Assembly (NCBI GenBank): GCA_039820545.1
Contig: JBCBPW010000007.1
Coordinates: forward strand, 1-64,000
DNA length: 64,000 nt
Direction of reading: 5' to 3'
Origin: JALEFZ01 sp039820545
Lineage (GTDB): Bacteria; Bacteroidota; Bacteroidia; J057
Shown: positions 1-8,532 of the stretch, piece by piece
Position numbering within the stretch: the first letter of the stretch is position 1
Layout: each line of letters begins with the position of its first letter
The notes under the pieces: generated by a model
Told to the model about the DNA's origin: nothing
Database searches by the model: none
What the model saw: only the letters and a program-made list of their open reading frames with translations
Made by a program: the position numbers and the translations under genes

Positions 1-73
1 ATTCGTGAATAACACAAGGCCATTTGTCCAAAAAAATTGACGATTGGCGCAGGGGTGTAAGAAAAGTAGACAT

Positions 74-97
74 AAAAAAGACGCGGACGTCTTTTTT
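74..97. terminator. bidirectional Rho-independent terminator
   Basis: An A6 run, the stem GACG/CGTC with loop CGGA, and a T6 run make a perfectly symmetric hairpin that can terminate on either strand. It probably ends a gene lying left of the window. Positions 1-73 show no gene. Confidence 0.6.
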
Positions 98-201
98 TGA
101 GACGATGGGATGTATCTGAAACGATGAGACCGCTTCGCTATGAGAGGAGAGACCGTCCCTATGGGACTTTGGGACTGAAAGTGGGAGTGTGTAGTCAATA
201 C

Positions 202-214
202 CAACGGGACGTTG
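202..214. repeat. short palindromic repeat CAACG-GGA-CGTTG (copy 1)
   Basis: A perfect 5-bp stem with a GGA loop. The same hairpin recurs at 337-349, and a variant with an AGA loop is at 27100-27112. Each copy is followed a few bases later by GGYTAG, which marks them as one dispersed family. Confidence 0.5.
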
Positions 215-251
215 ACACTGGTTAGAAGGTGCCACAAAGTGAAACACTCAA

Positions 252-309
252 CCGCTCTGCGTAGTCATCAAACTACGCAGCACCTAAATCTATTAGTTTC
301 CCAACTAAC
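252..309. repeat. two-hairpin REP-like element (distal copy of the RAYT-associated family)
   Basis: Stem 1 is CTGCGTAGT/ACTACGCAG with loop CATCAA (257-280). Stem 2 is TTAGTT/AACTAA with loop TCCC (293-308). They are joined by a CACC-AAATCTA linker. The same architecture, loops and linker occur in the array at 57470-57756. The differences are compensatory: two base pairs change in stem 1 and two in stem 2, each keeping the pairing. This covariation supports selection on structure rather than chance similarity. Confidence 0.7.
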
Positions 310-336
310 AACGCGAGAAAGGCAGATTCATACCAC

Positions 337-349
337 CAACGGGACGTTG
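337..349. repeat. short palindromic repeat CAACG-GGA-CGTTG (copy 2)
   Basis: Identical to the hairpin at 202-214, and followed by the closely matching ACGCTGGCTAG (ACACTGGTTAG at copy 1). Confidence 0.5.
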
Positions 350-360
350 ACGCTGGCTAG

Positions 361-397
361 AAAGAAAAATACCCCTGAGAAAAAATCTCAAGGGTAT
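361..397 (-). terminator. Rho-independent terminator of the DPP-IV gene
   Basis: Read on the minus strand, ATACCC-x-TGAGA pairs with TCTCA-x-GGGTAT around a T5 loop (369-397), followed by TTTTCTTT. It lies about 70 bp past the stop codon of the minus-strand peptidase and is the natural end of that transcript. Confidence 0.65.
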
Positions 398-465
398 CAC
401 TTTCAGTCTCACAGTCCCAAAGGGACGGCCTCAAGTCTCATAGCATAGCGGTCTCATTGTCTAGT

Positions 466-2685
466 TTACAGATTCTCCAGAATATAATTCGTCATCTGCG
501 TGTATAGGTGATAGCGTGTGTTGCCTCCATAAATCCCATGATTACGGTTAGGATAGAAGAAGACATCAAACTGCTTGTTCGCTGCAATCAGGGCGTCTGT
601 GAATTCTACTGTATTTTGGAAGTGGACATTGTCGTCGCCTGTACCGTGGATCACGAGTAGATTACCCTTGAGTTGGTCTGCAAAGTTGATGGGAGAGTTT
701 TCGTCGTATCCTCTAGCGTTTTCCTGTGGACGCTTGAGATAGCGCTCTGTGTAGATTGTATCATAAAACCTCCAATTGGTCACAGGTGCTACGGCAATTC
801 CCATTTTAAATACCCCTCCCCCCTTTGTCAAACAAAGCGAAGTCATATAACCTCCGTAGGACCAGCCCCAAATACCGATTCGTTCTTTGTCGATATAAGG
901 GAGATCTCCCAAATATTTGGCTGCTGCCACTTGATCCATCGTCTCATAGCGTCCTAGGTTCGCGTAGGTACCTGCACGGAAGTCGCGCCCACGGCCTCCC
1001 GTACCTCTATTGTCTACACAGGCTACGATATACCCCTTCTGCGCCAACATCTGAAACCACATATAATTGAACGCATCTCCATGTCCCCAAGCATTCATCA
1101 CCTCTTGGCTTCCAGGTCCTCCATAGACAAACATCAAAACAGGATACTGTTTGGTCTCATCAAAGTCCGCTGGCTTGATCATAAAGCCATTCAAAGAGAT
1201 TTCCTCATTGCCCTCCCCTCTGTAGGATGGCGTATAAGCAAAGCTGAAAAAAGAAGGATCAGATACTTTATGACGGGCGACATTTTTTCGTAGACGGTCA
1301 TTTTTCTCTAGGGATTTGATCATCTTTCCCTTGGCATCTTTCAGCTCAGTCTGTGTAGGTGTCGTCGTATTGCTGTAAGAGTCCACAAAATAGTTGAAAG
1401 CAGAACTCGCAGTCACATTATGCGTACCTGCGATTTTCGTCAACTTCTTCTTTTTCTTACCATCCAATCCTATGCGATATAGATGACGCTCCAAAGGGGA
1501 ATCTTCGGTCGAGGTATAATAAATGATTTCATTTTCCTCATCCACTCCAATCAACTCATCTACTGCCCAGTCTCCCTCGGTCAAAGCACCAACCAATTCG
1601 CCAGCCATATTGTAGCGATAGATATGCATGAAGCCTGAACGTTCGCTGCGCCACAGGAAATCATCGCTATCCGATAGGAAGTACCACGTGTCATCAGCTG
1701 GTTCCTTGATATAGGTTTCACTCTCCTCAGTCAGGATGACGGACGTACTACCATCGGTGGCATTGGCTAGGAGGATGTCTACCTTATTTTGTAAGCGGTT
1801 CATTCGCATGACTGCCAGCGTCTCATTGTCGTTGGTCCATTTGATGCGCGGGATATACTGATCTACTTCTTTGCCTACATCTACCATCGTCGTTTTCTTG
1901 GCTTCTAAATCATAAATGTGGATGGTCACTTTGGCATTGTCTTCTCCTGCCTTGGGGTACTTGAATTCAAGATGATTGGGATATAGGCTTCCTGCCAGTT
2001 CCATATCCCACAGCTTCACTTCTGACTCATCAAATCGATAGAAGGCCACTTTATTCCCTTCTGGCGACCACTTGAAAGCATCTACAAAGGCAAACTCTTC
2101 CTCATACACCCAGTCGGTCAATCCATTAATGATCTGATCATCCTTTCCATCCATTGTGACCTGGGTTTCTTTCCCTGTCGCGAGGTCGGTGAAGTAGATG
2201 TTATTTTCATAGACAAAGCCCAACTTACTGGCGTCAGAGGAAAAAGTAGGATTGGTCACCTTGGCACCATCATGGATAAGGCTCACTTTCTTGCTCTCCC
2301 GATTGACAACCATACACACTTGCTTGCGCGAACGACGAAAAATCGGCTCTACTTCAGCCTGCAAAAGGATCGTCTGCTCATCTGCGCTGAACTCATAAGA
2401 CGAGATTTTGCTTGCACTTACAGGGAGACTTAGCTCACTAAAATCCAGAATTTGATCTACTTTTTTCTCGTCTTCAATGCTGTAGCGAGCGATTCCCTGC
2501 CCATCTTCCAAGACACTATAAAAATTATCATCTGCCATCCAGCGAAATTCACTGGGCGTCAGTGGGTAGAAGTCGTAAGTCCGCCAAATATTTGAAATGG
2601 TAATGGGCTTCCCCTGGTCTGATTGTGCCCATGTAGGTGAAATGAGAATCAAACCGATTCCCAAGAGTAAGGCTATTTTTTTCAT
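466..2685 (-). CDS. secreted dipeptidyl peptidase IV-type S9 peptidase
   Basis: A 739-residue secreted serine peptidase that removes X-Pro or X-Ala type dipeptides from peptide N-termini. The signal peptide is residues 1-20, ending at AWAQ-like TWAQ. A beta-propeller region follows, containing the DWVYEEE motif whose glutamates bind the substrate amino group in DPP-IV. The C-terminal alpha/beta-hydrolase domain has the nucleophile in GWSYGG (Ser609), Asp684 in GTGDDNVHF and His716 in NRNHG. The frame continues 17 codons further upstream, but the ATG at 2685 is the one directly before the signal peptide. It is a single-gene unit with its own terminator at 361-397. In Bacteroidota such enzymes are periplasmic and serve peptide use. 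The family call is firm; the substrate is inferred. Confidence 0.93.
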   Translation of the reverse strand: MKKIALLLGIGLILISPTWAQSDQGKPITISNIWRTYDFYPLTPSEFRWMADDNFYSVLEDGQGIARYSIEDEKKVDQILDFSELSLPVSASKISSYEFSADEQTILLQAEVEPIFRRSRKQVCMVVNRESKKVSLIHDGAKVTNPTFSSDASKLGFVYENNIYFTDLATGKETQVTMDGKDDQIINGLTDWVYEEEFAFVDAFKWSPEGNKVAFYRFDESEVKLWDMELAGSLYPNHLEFKYPKAGEDNAKVTIHIYDLEAKKTTMVDVGKEVDQYIPRIKWTNDNETLAVMRMNRLQNKVDILLANATDGSTSVILTEESETYIKEPADDTWYFLSDSDDFLWRSERSGFMHIYRYNMAGELVGALTEGDWAVDELIGVDEENEIIYYTSTEDSPLERHLYRIGLDGKKKKKLTKIAGTHNVTASSAFNYFVDSYSNTTTPTQTELKDAKGKMIKSLEKNDRLRKNVARHKVSDPSFFSFAYTPSYRGEGNEEISLNGFMIKPADFDETKQYPVLMFVYGGPGSQEVMNAWGHGDAFNYMWFQMLAQKGYIVACVDNRGTGGRGRDFRAGTYANLGRYETMDQVAAAKYLGDLPYIDKERIGIWGWSYGGYMTSLCLTKGGGVFKMGIAVAPVTNWRFYDTIYTERYLKRPQENARGYDENSPINFADQLKGNLLVIHGTGDDNVHFQNTVEFTDALIAANKQFDVFFYPNRNHGIYGGNTRYHLYTQMTNYILENL

Positions 2686-2808
2686 GAAATCGCGATTTTT
2701 GCCTGGAAAATTAATACAACACAAGATATTGAACAATATGGGGATTACCCGAGTAAATCTTTCAAATCATTGAATGAATCTTCAAATACCTACTCCTGCC
2801 AAACTTCC

Positions 2809-3372
2809 TCATTCATGAGTTCCACCTTCCTTGAATTGCAGGGGTTGTATCCCTTCAAGAATGAGCTTGTAGAGCACAATACCTGCAGCTACTGAAATAT
2901 TGAGACTGTGCTTGGTCCCAAACTGAGGAATCTCAATGGCGTAGTCACTCAGGGTAATAACTGCATCAGATACTCCCTGGATCTCATGTCCCAACACGAC
3001 AGCATACTTGCCTTTGGGATCTGTTTCAAAGCTGGATAAAGAGAGAGACTCATCTACTTGCTCAATGGACAAAATGGTATAACCTCTACCCTTCAACTCC
3101 TGAATCAATGTGAGCGTATCCTCCCTCTTCTCCCAATCTACACTTTCTTCTGCTCCAATAGCCGTCTTCCTAATCTCCCTGTGCGGAGGGGTGGGCGTGA
3201 TCCCACAACAGTAGACTTTTTCTACTCTGAATGCATCTGATGTACGTAAGACAGAGCCGACATTGTGCATCGAACGTACATTGTCGAGTATCACTGTGAC
3301 GGGAACTTTGGGAGCCGTCTTAAAGTCTGCTACACTTATACGATTGAGCTCATCTATAGAAAGTTTTCGCAT
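2809..3372 (-). CDS. TrmH/SpoU-family RNA 2'-O-methyltransferase
   Basis: A 187-residue SPOUT (SpoU) methyltransferase. All three family motifs are visible: NVRSMHNVGSVLRTSDAF (motif 1), GHEIQGVSDAV (motif 2) and IPQFGTKHSLNISVAAGIV (motif 3). The last two build the trefoil-knot S-adenosylmethionine site. It lacks the long N-terminal substrate-binding domain of rRNA methylases such as RlmB, so a tRNA ribose methylation role is plausible, but the target nucleotide cannot be read from the sequence. It lies 123 bp upstream of the peptidase on the same strand, probably as a separate unit. Confidence 0.88.
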   Translation of the reverse strand: MRKLSIDELNRISVADFKTAPKVPVTVILDNVRSMHNVGSVLRTSDAFRVEKVYCCGITPTPPHREIRKTAIGAEESVDWEKREDTLTLIQELKGRGYTILSIEQVDESLSLSSFETDPKGKYAVVLGHEIQGVSDAVITLSDYAIEIPQFGTKHSLNISVAAGIVLYKLILEGIQPLQFKEGGTHE

Positions 3373-3797
3373 GATGCAAACTTAAAACAGCCTCTTAAAA
3401 TTTCTTGACAATTTGGCAAAATAATTCTCCTAACTTTCCATTTATCTTCTTTCATTTGCCAAAAGATTTCATATATAAAAGAAGTTTTTAATGCAAAAAC
3501 AGTATTATATCTTAAACTTTTGATACTAGAATATTTTGCACTTTCTCTGCATGCTTTCCGCAGAAACATCAACCCAATATTGCGTATGAATACACTTAAT
3601 GCTTAGGAACAAAAAAAGATAACTTGAAAAGTTCTATAAGAGATTCAGATCTAGACTGGGAAAAGCCGTATGCCGAGTCCTCGCTGGCAAAGCATGAGAC
3701 TATCTTGGTGTGACGGTGAGTCTAAAGATCTCATCAAAAGGTAAAGTTATGTTTGGAGCGTCTCCTAACTATTTCATTCTTAGAAAATGCCGTTGAA
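3373..3797. other. intergenic region between divergent genes
   Basis: About 425 bp between the SpoU methylase (minus) and the PAS kinase (plus). The left half is AT-rich and should hold both promoters. No RNA gene, repeat or convincing small ORF was recognised. Confidence 0.4.
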
Positions 3798-6700
3798 ATG
3801 GATACTTTCCCCTCTTCTCGTGCTTATTCCACTTCTATTGACTCTCATGAGATAGAAGGAGCGACCATCGTTTTCGATGATCAGCTAGTTGCACTTCTGT
3901 GCAATGCGCCCTGCGCACAGCTATTATCTTTTGCTCCCTCACAGGTGATTGGCCAAAGGCTCAACAAGCTTTTTCCAGAAGCTGTTATAGACTGGAACCA
4001 GCTCCCTTCCCAACTGGTACATTTGTCTTCTATCCCATTAGAATTTCACTTAGAAAGAAAAACAAAGCCTCCCTTACAGGCACGGATCACAGCTAGCCCT
4101 GTAAGAGAAAAACTATATTTGTTAGAATTTTATATCCCTCGCGTTGAAACACCTCAAGATCTGCCACCTACTTCATATCCTTTATCTACGAAATCCCTCC
4201 TGAAGCAATTCATGGCACTGACGCTTCCTAAGTTTGGGATTAGCCAGGTACTTATTCTGTCCAGTGATACTACTCCTCCTCATAAGAATTACCTATTCAA
4301 GCAACAAAACGAAACGACTACCGCTGAAAAGATCCATTCAGTATATTGGAATAAGTGGCAGGTAGCTTCATGGGTAGATATCCTCCCTACCCAGGGATTC
4401 CTTATCTATACCGACGGAGATTATGACCCTCTTCCTATATCGGTTGCCCATGAAATCAAGGAGACAGTCCAATGCCCTGCCATCTGCATCCAAAGATTGC
4501 CCCAGACAGAGGGAGTGTTAATTTGGGGCTTCCAGGCTACGCCAGATATGTGGTCTCCCAATTGGGATCGTGACAACCCATTTCTTGTCTCACTCATCGA
4601 GGAGACACTTCGCAATCAATCCCCCCATGAGAGTTTGAAAAGTCTATATGATCGTTACCAGATCATTGCCGAGATCACCTCTGATTTTATTTTTGAACTG
4701 GAGATCGGACAGGATGACATGGTGCGGGTCAATTGGGTAAGCAGCAATGCACGTCTTATCCAGCAAGTACCTCTAGACTGGAAGTATACGCTAAAAGATC
4801 TTTTGGAATATCTCCATCCCGAAGATCGTATCAAGGGCTATCAGGCTTATGAGCAACTCAAAAGAGGAGAAAACGCGGAGATCCTCATCCGATTGATGCT
4901 CCATCAGCAGACTCCTACATGGATGCGTGTGCACGCCAAAGCCATCCTCCAGCCTTCAGCCCATGTCAAAATGCAGATCTTGGGTGGACTTTCTAACCTG
5001 ACTCCCCTCAAGTCCGCCGAAAAAATCATCGCCTCTCAAGAGCAACGCTTTCGCCATCTGATGGAAGCACTCCCTCTTTTTATCCGTGTGATAGATCCAG
5101 AAGGAAGGTGGCTCTACGCCAATCAACCGCTACGAGATGTACTCCAAATTGCAGAAGGGAGTTATATAGGCAAAACTTCCCCAGAGCTATTTGATCCACA
5201 ATCTACGATGGGTTCTGTGGCAAGGAAATCATTTGAACTCGATCAACATACGCTCCTAAGTGGTGAAGCACACAAGTGGGATATGGATCTCACCCTCCCT
5301 AGTGGAGAGAAAAGAAAGTGGTCGGTGCACCGTGTTCCGCTCAAAGATGACGTATCGAGTCAACCACATCTGGTCATTGTCAGTCGAGATGTGACCTACG
5401 AACGTGAAGTTCACGCTGAACTCATCCGTAGTGAATCGAGATATAGGGCACTAACTGAGAGTATTCAAGATGCCTGCATCGCCATCAATGATCAATTTCA
5501 AGTAGAGTACTGGAATAAAGCGGCGGAGGCCCTTACCCTGATTCCTCGAAAAAAGGCATTGAAAGCATCCTTGCTGGACTTATGGCCTCAATTGAAGACC
5601 CGTCAAGTCTATCAGCAGCTAGTAGAAGTAATCGAGCAACACACCCCACAAACTGTACAAGACAACTTCATAAAAGATCAGGATGAAACGGTCCTGCTAC
5701 GCTTCCATATTTATCCACGCGAACAGGGTGCGCTGCTGCTGATCAAAGACCGTACAGAGGTAGCCCTACAAGAACAAGCCATCCGAGAAAGTGAAGAACG
5801 GTTTCGCCTGCTGTTTGAATTTGGGACCGATGGGATATTCCTCGTCAAAAATGGCTTATTCTTTGATTGTAACTTAATGGCTAGCAAGATTTTTGGGTTC
5901 TCAAAAGAGGAGATTATCGGTAAGACGCCTGCAATCCTTCAGCCAGCGTTTCAGTATGATGGACGCCCTACACAAGAGGTGATGGAAGAGAAAATCCAAC
6001 ACATGATGGAATTTGGAGAAGTCTTTACCGAGTGGCTTTACCAAAAGAAAGATGGGACCACATTTGATGCGGAGCTGAGTTTGAAAACCATCCGTATCGA
6101 TGGTGATGTATTTATTCAGGGAATCGTAAGAGATATTTCAGAACGGAAAAAAGCCGAAACCCGTTTACAGAAATTGACAGATGCTTTGATGCAGACCAAT
6201 CGTGAATTGCAGCAATTCGCCTACATCATCTCGCATAATCTCCGTGCACCTATCGTAAATCTCACTTCTTTATGGGAGATTTTCACCGAAAAGTTTGAAA
6301 ATGAGAAGGAAGAAGTACTTGTTCATAAGATCGGAGCTTCTGTCCATCGCCTAAATGAGACTGTCAATGATCTGATAGAAATCGTAGCTGTCAGAGATAA
6401 ACAGTCCTATTCACTAGAAAAGCTCGATCTGATAGCTACGGTCGAAGGGGTACAAATGAGTATTCAAGAGCAAATCAAGCAGGCTGGTGCAGACATACAA
6501 CTCGATCTTTCCTCCACTCCTTTCGTTTATTTCTCTCCTATTTACCTCAAGAGCATTGTGCTCAATCTGTTGAGCAATGCCCTTAAATATAGGCGCCCAG
6601 GTATCCCACCTTTGATCAAGGTTTATTCAGAGGATTTAGAGGAATTTATCTGTCTCAAAGTTGAGGATAATGGAATTGGGATTGATCTGGAGAAGAATAA

Positions 6701-6875
6701 AGATCGAATGTTTCGAATGTATCAACAATTGCAGGAAGGAATAGAGGGAAAAGGGCTCGGATTATATCTTGTCAAGAGTCAAATAGAATCGTTGGGTGGT
6801 AAGATTGAGGTACAAAGTGAACGCGGTGTTGGAACAAAATTTTTACTATATTTTCGGAAAATTCAGTCGAAATAA
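3798..6875 (+). CDS. multi-PAS sensor histidine kinase
   Basis: A 1025-residue, probably cytoplasmic, sensor kinase with no signal peptide or membrane segment. An N-terminal PAS-like segment and a long non-conserved region are followed by about four PAS/PAC domains, recognisable by the linkers SQEQRFRHLMEALP, SESRYRALTESI and SEERFRLLFEFG. The kinase core has the H-box FAYIISHNLRAP (phospho-accepting His813), an N-box LLSNALKY, and G-boxes DNGIGI and GKGLGLYL. The frame is open further upstream from a TTG at 3753, but 3798 is the first in-frame ATG. The gene sits 17 bp before a single-domain response regulator, its likely partner. The SHNLRAP variant of the H-box is typical of PAS kinases in this phylum. 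The stimulus is unknown. Confidence 0.9.
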   Translation: MDTFPSSRAYSTSIDSHEIEGATIVFDDQLVALLCNAPCAQLLSFAPSQVIGQRLNKLFPEAVIDWNQLPSQLVHLSSIPLEFHLERKTKPPLQARITASPVREKLYLLEFYIPRVETPQDLPPTSYPLSTKSLLKQFMALTLPKFGISQVLILSSDTTPPHKNYLFKQQNETTTAEKIHSVYWNKWQVASWVDILPTQGFLIYTDGDYDPLPISVAHEIKETVQCPAICIQRLPQTEGVLIWGFQATPDMWSPNWDRDNPFLVSLIEETLRNQSPHESLKSLYDRYQIIAEITSDFIFELEIGQDDMVRVNWVSSNARLIQQVPLDWKYTLKDLLEYLHPEDRIKGYQAYEQLKRGENAEILIRLMLHQQTPTWMRVHAKAILQPSAHVKMQILGGLSNLTPLKSAEKIIASQEQRFRHLMEALPLFIRVIDPEGRWLYANQPLRDVLQIAEGSYIGKTSPELFDPQSTMGSVARKSFELDQHTLLSGEAHKWDMDLTLPSGEKRKWSVHRVPLKDDVSSQPHLVIVSRDVTYEREVHAELIRSESRYRALTESIQDACIAINDQFQVEYWNKAAEALTLIPRKKALKASLLDLWPQLKTRQVYQQLVEVIEQHTPQTVQDNFIKDQDETVLLRFHIYPREQGALLLIKDRTEVALQEQAIRESEERFRLLFEFGTDGIFLVKNGLFFDCNLMASKIFGFSKEEIIGKTPAILQPAFQYDGRPTQEVMEEKIQHMMEFGEVFTEWLYQKKDGTTFDAELSLKTIRIDGDVFIQGIVRDISERKKAETRLQKLTDALMQTNRELQQFAYIISHNLRAPIVNLTSLWEIFTEKFENEKEEVLVHKIGASVHRLNETVNDLIEIVAVRDKQSYSLEKLDLIATVEGVQMSIQEQIKQAGADIQLDLSSTPFVYFSPIYLKSIVLNLLSNALKYRRPGIPPLIKVYSEDLEEFICLKVEDNGIGIDLEKNKDRMFRMYQQLQEGIEGKGLGLYLVKSQIESLGGKIEVQSERGVGTKFLLYFRKIQSK

Positions 6876-6892
6876 GTTTATACCAAAGAAAA

Positions 6893-7312
6893 ATGACCAT
6901 TAAAAGGGCGTTGATCATTGATGATGATGAAATCAACAATTTCATCTGTATCAAAAATATGAAAGACTCAAACTTTGCAGAGCATGCTACCTATTGTCTG
7001 CGAGGTCAGGAGGGATTGGACGAGTTGAATGATGCGGCAAAAAACCGACCAGAAGATCTACCAGATGTGATTTTCCTGGATATCAATATGCCCCTCATGA
7101 ATGCCTGGGAGTTTTTGGATAAATATCAGGAGATACAAAAGAGTTTTACAAAGCCTATCAAACTCTTTATTCTATCGTCTTCTGTATATAGAAAAGATAT
7201 AGAAAGGTCTTCGAATTATGACATGGTGACTGATTACATCATCAAACCTTTGAGTAAAGAAAGTCTTCGACGCATACAGGAAAAATACTTTACAGATACA
7301 TCTGTAGCCTAA
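6893..7312 (+). CDS. single-domain response regulator (receiver only)
   Basis: A 139-residue CheY-like receiver with no output domain. The acidic pocket is IIDDDEINN, the phospho-acceptor is Asp63 in FLDINMP, the switch residue lies in ILSSS, and the conserved lysine is in IIKPLS. It is almost certainly co-transcribed with the PAS kinase ending 17 bp upstream and receives its phosphate. With no DNA-binding domain it must act by protein contact or relay the phosphate onward. The slightly long insertion before the Asp is common in Bacteroidota single-domain receivers. Confidence 0.9.
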   Translation: MTIKRALIIDDDEINNFICIKNMKDSNFAEHATYCLRGQEGLDELNDAAKNRPEDLPDVIFLDINMPLMNAWEFLDKYQEIQKSFTKPIKLFILSSSVYRKDIERSSNYDMVTDYIIKPLSKESLRRIQEKYFTDTSVA

Positions 7313-7735
7313 TTAATACGGAGGATCGTAGGTAACATGTAGGGATAATTATCGATTGATTCACTACATAGTCGGTGAATAAATCATAACATCTTGCTCG
7401 CATTAGGTATCTTTTTGAAACAAATTGTGCCTTATCCTATGCAAAACTCGCTATTTTCTTAAGACAAAACATTACATGAACCCTGTAGGTGACGTAATGA
7501 TTTAGAACAATTTGATTTGATTTTAGAGAATATAATGATTCGTAGGGCATATTTCGAATAGGAATATGCCCTATGTCATTGTTAGGAGAAAGAGGTTGAT
7601 TGGAATTCTTGCGAATTTTCGGAGAATTACCCAGAAAATCATATGTATTTGTCTGAATATTTGTGATTGGACGATCCATTAGCCAACTTAAAGCATCACA
7701 AAAGAGCCGCTGGATTTTTCACATATTCTCCAGTC
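7313..7735. other. intergenic region with a perfect 11-bp hairpin
   Basis: About 423 bp. TAGGGCATATT (7543-7553) pairs perfectly with AATATGCCCTA (7563-7573) around a 9-nt loop. No T-tract follows on either strand, so it is not a canonical terminator. A small minus-strand frame at 7437-7679 lacks any protein-like feature. The rest presumably carries the promoter of the ABC gene. Confidence 0.4.
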
Positions 7736-8431
7736 ATGATCCATTTACAAAATATTCACAAATCCTATCCCATGGGGAAAAGGAGACTCCATGTATTAAA
7801 GGGCATAGACCTCGACATACATCAGGGAGAGCTTGTTTCTATTATGGGTTCTTCAGGCTCAGGAAAGTCTACCTTACTCAACATATTGGGTATACTTGAT
7901 GCCTATGACGAAGGGATCTACAAACTCAACGATATTGAGATTCGCGACTTAACAGAAACTAAAGCCGCTCACCTTCGCAACCGCCATATAGGATTTGTCT
8001 TTCAGTCTTTCAACCTCATCTCTTTTAAAAATGCCCTTGAAAACGTCGCCATGCCGCTTTATTATCAGCGAGTACCGAGACGTAAAAGGAATACGCTTGC
8101 CCTAGAGTACCTAGACAGGGTCGGCCTGAAAGAGTGGGCACATCATATGCCCAACGAACTCTCGGGGGGACAAAAACAACGCGTCGCAATCGCCAGAGCC
8201 CTGATCACCGAACCCAACTTGATCTTGGCAGATGAGCCTACAGGTGCCCTCGATACCCATACCTCCTATGAAGTCATGGAAGTACTTAAAAGAGTCAATA
8301 AAGCGGGAATGACCGTCGTCATTGTCACCCACGAACATGACATTGCAGAGATGACCGATCGCATCATCCGACTCAAAGACGGATTGATCGAATCTACTGA
8401 TGCCCAGAGCGTGACGCAAAATGAAGCTTGA
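7736..8431 (+). CDS. ABC transporter ATP-binding protein (MacB/LolD class)
   Basis: A 231-residue stand-alone nucleotide-binding subunit. Walker A is GSSGSGKST (residues 38-46), the signature is LSGGQ (142-146), Walker B is LILADE (162-167) and the switch His is in VTHEHD. The sequence pattern matches the MacB/LolD/FtsE group that drives mechanotransmission-type transporters for lipoproteins, peptides or drugs. The frame extends 23 codons upstream, but the ATG at 7736 starts directly with the conserved MIHLQNIHKSY. A membrane-fusion protein follows 101 bp downstream. No FtsX/MacB-type permease is encoded nearby, so the membrane partner must lie elsewhere. Confidence 0.92.
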   Translation: MIHLQNIHKSYPMGKRRLHVLKGIDLDIHQGELVSIMGSSGSGKSTLLNILGILDAYDEGIYKLNDIEIRDLTETKAAHLRNRHIGFVFQSFNLISFKNALENVAMPLYYQRVPRRKRNTLALEYLDRVGLKEWAHHMPNELSGGQKQRVAIARALITEPNLILADEPTGALDTHTSYEVMEVLKRVNKAGMTVVIVTHEHDIAEMTDRIIRLKDGLIESTDAQSVTQNEA

Positions 8432-8532
8432 TGACATCTTTTTACACCTCTCCCACACATGGTTTCCATACTATGTGGTAACTTTCATATGTTTATTTTA
8501 CACTACCATCGCATCCTAATATTCCCATCCCC

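Larger units (their letters stand above)
124..457. repeat. 60-bp imperfect inverted repeat pair enclosing REP-like hairpins
   Basis: The left arm (124-183) and the reverse complement of the right arm (398-457) match at 51 of 60 positions without gaps. Each arm carries its own small GTCCC/GGGAC hairpin. The roughly 214 bp between the arms hold two CAACG-GGA/AGA-CGTTG type hairpins, one two-hairpin REP-like unit and a terminator, and no credible gene. The arrangement resembles either a MITE-like non-autonomous element or two head-to-head copies of an intergenic repeat. No target-site duplication was identified. Confidence 0.6.

Noticed and set aside
212..448. Plus-strand frame of 78 codons in the repeat island
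   Set aside because: It consists entirely of inverted-repeat and hairpin sequence and has no protein character.
3354..3572. Minus-strand frame of 72 codons
   Set aside because: It overlaps the start of the SpoU gene in another frame and has no protein-like pattern.
3640..3745. GC-richer stretch before the PAS kinase as a small RNA or tRNA
   Set aside because: No cloverleaf could be folded and no terminator follows; nothing supports an RNA gene.
7437..7679. Minus-strand frame of 80 codons in the gap before the ABC gene
   Set aside because: Low-complexity composition, no recognisable start region or domain, and it spans the hairpin at 7543-7573.
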